A stretch of DNA of 26,415 bases from JAUZQZ01 sp964492105. Lineage in GTDB: Bacteria; Pseudomonadota; Zetaproteobacteria; Mariprofundales; Mariprofundaceae. Position numbers and translations under genes: made by a program. The stretch lies in assembly GCA_964492105.1 (NCBI GenBank), contig CAZBJB010000015.1:1-26415 (forward strand). The letters run 5' to 3'. Under the pieces are notes generated by a model, which was not told the origin of the DNA, ran no database searches, and saw only the letters and a list, made by a program, of their open reading frames with translations. Positions 23,765-26,415 of this stretch are shown here, piece after piece (position 1 is the first letter of the stretch; the number at the start of each line of letters is the position of its first letter).

Positions 23765-23845
23765 TTACCGCCTTAACGTTGTTTGCTCAGACGAAACCAC
23801 GCGAACAATGGTGCTGACAATTAGCGCTAATATTTCATCATTCAT
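23765..23845 (-). CDS. Possible 26-residue leader peptide ahead of hepT
   Basis: A short frame starts at ATG 23845 and has a strong AAGGAG 8 bases ahead. It encodes MNDEILALIVSTIVRVVSSE followed by QTTLRR, a hydrophobic then basic peptide. Its stop lies 5 bases before the hepT ATG, and the hepT ribosome site overlaps its last codons, so the two could be coupled. No homology can be judged for so short a peptide. The ribosome site is the main evidence. It starts 13 bases from the end of repeat A copy 3. Confidence 0.4.
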   Translation of the reverse strand: MNDEILALIVSTIVRVVSSEQTTLRR

Positions 23846-23857
23846 GTTTGCCGCTCC

Positions 23858-24060
23858 TTAACCCGTATTATTCATAAATGCTACCGCGAATCCTTACTTG
23901 CTATTGTCCCGGCCTGTGCGATACACGCAGACAGACGCAACGAATCCTTCGCCCCCCACGGGATACCCTCCTTGGCGCAATTCACCTGATCGGTGATCGG
24001 CATGGATGGCTACGGTCTGTTTTTTTTGGCGTCCGTTGCAAACAAAGGCTCGGCGGCACG
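23858..24060 (+). repeat. Dispersed intergenic repeat, family A, copy 3 (right end missing)
   Basis: The left end TTAACCCGTATTATTCATAA (23858) is the cleanest version of the terminal repeat and matches copy 1. The GCCTGTGCGATACACGCAGA block (from about 23920) aligns with copy 2. The core is modified to GGCATGGATGGCTACGGTC, followed by TCCGTTGCAAACAAA (24032-24046). About 30 extra bases are inserted before the core, and no right terminal repeat is found, so this copy appears decayed. The rest of the gap to 24147 (about 85 bp) shows nothing I can identify. Confidence 0.65.
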
Positions 24061-24147
24061 CGTTGAGCAATAAAACCAGGATGCCGCCATCCATATCCAA
24101 TCCTTCCAGCCAAATCTCATCTCCTTGTGGCCCATTGAAAGCGCATG

Positions 24148-25510
24148 TCAGAAATCTAACGGGCTTTTGGCCTGTTGGATGCTCTGGCTCTGAACCGTAT
24201 GGGTATATATCATGGTTGTTTTCAAGTTGCTGTGCCCCAGTAGTTCCTGGATGGTGCGGATATCATAGTTCGCTTGCAATAAGTGCGATGCAAAGCTGTG
24301 TCTGAATGTATGCGCTGTCGCCCGTTTGGGAATATGCGTTTTCTGCACAGCTTTTTTAATCGCTTTTTGCAGATGCGTTTCATGTAAATGATAGCGGCGG
24401 TATTCATGCGTTGCCTGCACATGGGTCAACACTTTGGCCGGGAAAAGCCACTGCCAGCTAAAATCTCTACCTGCATTTTGATATTTTCTCGCCAGTGAAT
24501 CAGGAAGAAATACCCCGGCATACCCGGATGCCAAAGCCTCCTGATGCAGGTGTTTAACCTTTTCAATTTGCGCATTGAGCGCCGGAACCAACACTGCCGG
24601 CAAAGGTACGCTACGATCCTTCTGACCTTTGCCATCATGAACGGTTACTATCTTCGTATCGAAGTTCAAATCCTGCATGCGCAGCTTCAGGCATTCAAAC
24701 AGGCGCAGACCACAACCATACAACAGTTGCACTGCCAGCCTATGCGGCTCTGTCAAATGATCGATTACCCTGTCCACCTCCTCACGCGATAACACCACGG
24801 GGATATAGACTTTCCGTTTTGCCCGCACGACCCCTTCGATTTGTTCAAACTCTTTTTCCAGTACATGTCTGAATAAAAACAGCAGTGCGTTGAAAGCCTG
24901 ATTTTGTGTTGAGGCTGCGACCTTCTTTTTGACAGCCAATGATGTCAGGAAACCTTTCACATCATCCATGCAGAGCAGTTCGGAATCCTTGCTACGCGTA
25001 AACGTCTGGAAGTGTCTTATCCATGAGCGATAAGCCTGCAATGTTTTTTTTAGAATAGTGCCTGACTTTGATAGCCGAATTCAGCTTGTCGTAAACAGCC
25101 ACCCAGCTTGCGCCGGTTAATTTCAAGTCACCCTGGTCGGCCCGGCCTGATTGGTCCGGGGCTGCTGTAACCGTACGTTCCCGGCCAATAGAGGCTTCCT
25201 TGCGATGAACCTGATCGGAGGGTCGCTTGTTTTTCAGCTTGCTTTCATGATGACAACGAAGCAACTGATGGTACAGCACTACCGCAGCATACGCCTGCCT
25301 GCACGATGCTTCATTCTGATTCTTCGAATCCAGTTTTTCATGAAATCTGGAGAAGCTCTGTTTATCCGCCGGAAAAAAATGATATTTTTGGCAGTAATCC
25401 AGATAATAGCGAAGCCATTTCTTATAATCGTTGCATTCACGGCTGACGATGTTTCTTTCAGCCAGAATAGCATCATAGGACTGCACCAGTTCAGGTGACA
25501 ATGGCAACAT
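24148..25510 (-). pseudogene. intI: Integron-type tyrosine recombinase (IntI-like), split by a +1 frameshift
   Basis: Two overlapping frames make one integrase. The first (25510 to about 25050) encodes an N-terminal extension (YKKWLRYYLDYCQKYHF, then SRFHEKLDSKNQNEASCRQA) and begins the SAM-like core-binding domain (SAIKVRHYSKK). The second (to 24148) continues LQAYRSWIRHFQTFTRSKD and carries the catalytic domain: R in YGCGLRLFE, K in HDGKGQKDR, HTFRHSFASH, LGHSNLKTTMIYTH. The segment ALASGYAGVFLPDSLARKYQ to WQWLFPA is the IntI-specific insert absent from XerC/D. The frames join at an A8 tract (25051-25044 on this strand); A7 would give an intact protein of about 453 residues. It may be dead, slippage-expressed, phase-variable or a read error. 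Confidence 0.88.
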
Positions 25511-25852
25511 TAGCTGATATCCATATATGAATATAATTCCATGGCGAATGATATACAGTTGGATATTCCAAAAGCAAGTGAATTTACATGTCTATTCTTG
25601 CCTATACCGCGCCATCCTTGTTATGCTATGCCGAAACAAGGGAATAAATAGTTCCTGGCGACTTCGTCGCCAGGAACCTCGGTGCTGACTTCGTCGAGCT
25701 CCTTGCCCCGTCGCTTCGCGCCGGAACAAGAAGCTCGACCCGACTGCGCGCGATAGCTGTCCGCAGGCAAGCCTGCTACCATCTATCGTGCTCGCGGGTC
25801 AGCACCGAGATTAGGCAACCAAAGGAATTCATGTCAAAGGAACCTTCATTCA
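25511..25852. other. Region between integrase and cassette-like gene
   Basis: These 342 bp contain no convincing protein gene. The left third (25511-25615) is AT-rich and should hold the integrase promoter and any attI site; GTTGGAT at 25558-25564 fits the GTTRRRY core consensus. The middle (25616-25809) is a dense set of palindromes, described separately. The last 40 bp hold two AAAGGA ribosome-site words, one before the ATG at 25831 (a 10-codon frame ending at TGA) and one before the ATG at 25853. Confidence 0.55.
25616..25809. repeat. Multi-branched palindrome cluster of unknown type
   Basis: Three adjoining foldable units are seen. Unit 1 (25616-25641): CCTTGTT / AACAAGG. Unit 2 (25651-25677): a perfect 12-bp stem GTTCCTGGCGAC / GTCGCCAGGAAC with a TTC loop. 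Unit 3 (25678-25809): a perfect 12-bp outer pair CTCGGTGCTGAC / GTCAGCACCGAG encloses two arms. One arm is GTCGAGCTCCTTG (25693) with CAAGAAGCTCGAC (25727), with one mismatch. The other is CGATAG (25751) with CTATCG (25783), containing GCAGGC / GCCTGC. The fold is a cloverleaf-like junction possible in either RNA or single-stranded DNA. Standard attC R-box sequences are not present at its ends. Confidence 0.8.
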
Positions 25853-26365
25853 ATGAAAGCTGAAAGCTTTAAACTAGCATCTGATAATTTCTGCGTTGCA
25901 ATTGAGTTTATAGAGAATCAAGATTATTCTGCTCTTAATAACGCTTTGCTTTGTTTGTTAAAAGAAGCGGAGCGTGAGAACAATAGGTTGCTATCTTCAT
26001 TAAATGACGTAACACTAACAAGCCTAGCTATTAGAAATTTGTTTGAAATTTACCTTATCTCTAAACATATTTACAATGATGAAAAGGCTCTAAATAATTG
26101 GTATGGGCAATCTCACAAAGATTCAAAAGAAGTAAGAGATGGCTTTATCACTCTTATGAAAAAGAAAGGCCTAGACACTACAGAACTTGAAGAAATTCAA
26201 AAATTTGAAGACGAATCTTTAAAGGAAAGCCCTTTTGAATCAAAAGGAGGCTTTCAGGTTCGAAACTTAGCTGAAAAATATGGATACTTAGATGACTACC
26301 AATTTATTTACAAGCTTAGTTCGAAAATCGTTCATCCTTCATCAATGAAGTTAATGACTTACTGA
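25853..26365 (+). CDS. Hypothetical protein, DUF5677-like, probably truncated at the C-terminus
   Basis: The gene is far more AT-rich than the rest of the window, with mainly A/T third positions, which points to horizontal acquisition. The 170-residue product is helical, soluble and charged. The segment AIRNLFEIYLISKHIYNDEK and the ending YKLSSKIVHPSS resemble the DUF5677 family, whose function is unknown; this match is from memory and tentative. Its stop codon is the first three bases of what looks like an IS end, so the natural C-terminus is probably lost. AAAGGA lies 10 bases before ATG 25853. It stands where a first gene cassette would be, divergent from the integrase. Confidence 0.6.
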   Translation: MKAESFKLASDNFCVAIEFIENQDYSALNNALLCLLKEAERENNRLLSSLNDVTLTSLAIRNLFEIYLISKHIYNDEKALNNWYGQSHKDSKEVRDGFITLMKKKGLDTTELEEIQKFEDESLKESPFESKGGFQVRNLAEKYGYLDDYQFIYKLSSKIVHPSSMKLMTY

Positions 26366-26415
26366 AGTGGACCCCATTGCAAGGACAGCTTTCCGGGTGA
26401 TTTAAGATGTATTTC
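26363..26415 (+). mobile_element. Probable left end of an IS3-family insertion sequence
   Basis: From 26363 the sequence TGAAGTGGACCCCATTGCAA then GGACAG has the look of IS3-family terminal inverted repeats (TG at the tip, a CCCC block, then GGACA about 25 bases in). Only 53 bp are inside the window, so neither the transposase nor the right end can be seen. The coding sequence to the left stops exactly at the TGA of this tip. Confidence 0.55.

Noticed and set aside
25535..25560. LexA box in front of the integrase
   Set aside because: The minus strand has CTGTATAT, but the matching ACAG half-site is absent at the required spacing.
25616..25809. A standard attC site
   Set aside because: The flanking RYYYAAC and GTTRRRY boxes are not present at the ends of the fold.
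1..26415. CRISPR arrays, tRNA or rRNA genes
   Set aside because: No regularly spaced direct repeats, tRNA cloverleaf with the usual T-loop, or rRNA blocks were seen on either strand.

Overview
The window looks like chromosome from a free-living Gram-negative proteobacterium of moderate G+C. It carries an EnvC-type amidase activator, an S41 carboxyl-terminal protease, a YibQ-like protein, AnmK and a DUF484 protein beside XerC. The series rplU-rpmA-obgE-proB-proA-nadD-rsfS-envC-ctpA-yibQ resembles, from memory, iron-oxidising Zetaproteobacteria such as Mariprofundus. That placement is an inference and no search was run.

Layout. Positions 1-442 hold a decayed IS4-like transposase. Positions 614-3339 hold dnaX-ybaB-recR (plus strand). 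On the minus strand, 8402-3687 reads rpsO-pnp-M16 peptidase-cysE. A divergent promoter region at 8403-8683 separates this from a long plus-strand run, 8684-18927: rpmE-rplU-rpmA, an intrinsic terminator, then obgE-proB-proA-nadD-rsfS-envC-ctpA-yibQ and a DUF484-GGDEF protein. xerC (plus) converges on rnhA and an MscS channel (minus). A minus-strand operon with start/stop overlaps follows: HepT (HEPN), MntA (nucleotidyltransferase) and AnmK, with a 26-codon reading frame just in front. The right end (24148-26415) is accessory DNA: an integron-type integrase broken by one extra base in an A8 tract, a cluster of strong DNA palindromes, an AT-rich DUF5677-like gene, and what looks like the end of an IS3-family element that cuts this gene off.

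How the genes work together. The core genes serve replication and recombination (DnaX, YbaB, RecR), RNA turnover and ribosome assembly (PNPase, bL21, bL27, bL31, uS15, Obg, RsfS), proline, NAD and cysteine synthesis, cell-wall splitting and recycling (EnvC-like, CtpA, AnmK), and chromosome dimer resolution (XerC).

The most unusual content is non-coding. A roughly 200-bp repeat with terminal inverted repeats is present three times (3479, 21680, 23858). A second family with ends like ACCTGGATCCTGCAAGTG is present twice (14164 and 18944), the larger copy with nested internal hairpins. A 195-bp multi-branched palindrome cluster (25616-25809) lies between the integrase and the cassette-like gene. 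I do not recognise any of these three as a named element.
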